From: Actinocorallia populi
Lineage (GTDB): Bacteria; Actinomycetota; Actinomycetes; Streptosporangiales; Streptosporangiaceae
Reading direction: 5' to 3'
DNA: 64,000 nt
Assembly: GCF_002995495.1 (NCBI RefSeq)
Contig: NZ_PVZV01000008.1
Coordinates: 248,001 to 312,000 of the forward strand
The translations under genes were made by a program, and so were the position numbers. Below the pieces are notes generated by a model, which had not been told where the DNA came from, did no database searches, and was given only the letters and a program-made list of their open reading frames with translations. Below, in pieces: positions 63,507 through 64,000 of this stretch; the stretch's first letter is position 1; each line of letters starts with the position of its first letter.

Positions 63507-64000
63507 GTACCGCTCCGAGCTCTCCGCCGATCTCCACCACCCGGTCGGCCACGGCCCGGGCCAGCTCCTGGCTGTGCGTGGCGAACAGGACGGCCGTCCC
63601 CGCCCGCTTCCGCTCGCCGAGGACCTCCCCGAGCCAGCCCCGAGCCGTCCCGTCCAGATGCCGTTCGGGCTCGTCCAGCACGAACAGCTCCGGCTCAGGC
63701 GGCAGCAGCAGCGCCGCGATCCCCATCAGCTGCCGCAACCCGCTGCTCAGCTTGTACGGGCTCAGGTCCCGGTGCCCCCCGAGCCTGCACGTCTCCAGGA
63801 CCTCCGCCACCCGGCCCTCGGCCGAACGCCCCAGCCCGTGCCCCACCGCCACCAGCAGCAGGTGCTCCCGCACGCTCAGATCGGGGAAGTAGCTCACCTC
63901 GTCGAGCACCAGCACCCGCCGCCTGAACCCCGGATCCGCCGGCCGAGGCGGCTCTCCCAGGATCCGTACGGTCCCCTCGTCCGCCCGTTCCTCACCGCGC
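63499..64000 (-). CDS. ABC transporter ATP-binding protein, N-terminus missing
   Basis: C-terminal 166 residues of an ATPase; the frame is open to the right edge, so Walker A lies outside. Visible are the Q-loop region (RRRVLVLDEVSYFPDLSVRE), a signature LSSGLRQL (Gly-Gln normally seen is partly changed), Walker B LFVLDEP and the H-loop FATHSQE. It overlaps the permease gene by eight bases and forms an exporter with it. Confidence 0.88.
   Translation of the reverse strand, partial: RGEERADEGTVRILGEPPRPADPGFRRRVLVLDEVSYFPDLSVREHLLLVAVGHGLGRSAEGRVAEVLETCRLGGHRDLSPYKLSSGLRQLMGIAALLLPPEPELFVLDEPERHLDGTARGWLGEVLGERKRAGTAVLFATHSQELARAVADRVVEIGGELGAVRD

Overview
The window is very GC-rich, has dense gene-to-gene overlaps (ATGA, GTGA and TTGA junctions), many GTG starts and an actinobacterial gene set: DUF3000 next to RNase D and hemE, HemY-HemQ, DUF1707, an FprA-type ferredoxin reductase and a CtpI-type P-type ATPase. 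It reads as the chromosome of a filamentous actinomycete. The Entner-Doudoroff pair and the overall gene content suggest Streptosporangiales (Nonomuraea or Streptosporangium-like), but this is inference without a database search. No rRNA, tRNA, CRISPR array, insertion sequence or prophage was recognised; this looks like core and semi-core chromosome.

Layout. 1-9.2 kb: the end of a GH1 beta-glucosidase with its LacI regulator, a three-domain RNA-repair enzyme (Pnkp: kinase, phosphatase, ligase), a small zinc-ribbon protein, a phosphotransferase, the phosphatidylethanolamine pair psd-pssA, and two tandem Pol-beta-type nucleotidyltransferases. 9.2-16.4 kb: a minus-strand alpha-glucoside/maltose operon (binding protein, two permeases, GH13 alpha-glucosidase, LacI regulator) preceded by a ROK regulator; clustered CTTGCAAG-type sites lie upstream of the operon. 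16.5-19.6 kb: the Entner-Doudoroff genes edd and eda, separated by about 0.6 kb that holds ten tandem ~54-bp hairpin repeats. 19.6-21.4 kb: two PadR regulators with a shared operator-like sequence and a DUF1707 membrane protein. 21.4-30.6 kb: aconitase with a palindrome-rich promoter, an ASCH-domain protein, the isoprenoid genes idi and dxs (divergent), an APC amino-acid permease and an FprA-like reductase.

30.7-44.5 kb: a hypothetical protein, a baeRF-type (eRF1-like) protein, a CYTH-like/proline-rich/beta-sandwich fusion, the fatty-acid oxidation pair fadA-fadB, an acyl-CoA synthetase, and a two-component system divergent from a translationally coupled lipoprotein-adaptor-ATPase-permease efflux operon. 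44.5-54 kb: RNase D, DUF3000, hemE, an XRE regulator divergent from an FMN reductase, a DUF4349 lipoprotein, hemY-hemQ (coproporphyrin-type heme pathway), a membrane-anchored hypothetical, a VanZ-like protein and msrB. 54-64 kb: a basic histone-H1-like membrane protein, a giant CtpI-like P-type ATPase with a glycine-rich insert, a 45-residue small protein, a lipoprotein, an ATP-dependent DNA ligase, a RibD-type reductase, and an ABC exporter whose ATPase runs off the right edge.

The most unusual structure is the edd-eda repeat array. Its hairpin stems co-vary between units, it presents a purine-rich GGAGGGG element near the loop (CCCCTCC on the other strand), and its unit lengths are not multiples of three. 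It looks like a structured nucleic-acid element rather than a coding repeat. Secondary leads are the Pnkp without an adjacent Hen1, the paired nucleotidyltransferases, the CtpI module, and the degenerate CYTH fusion.
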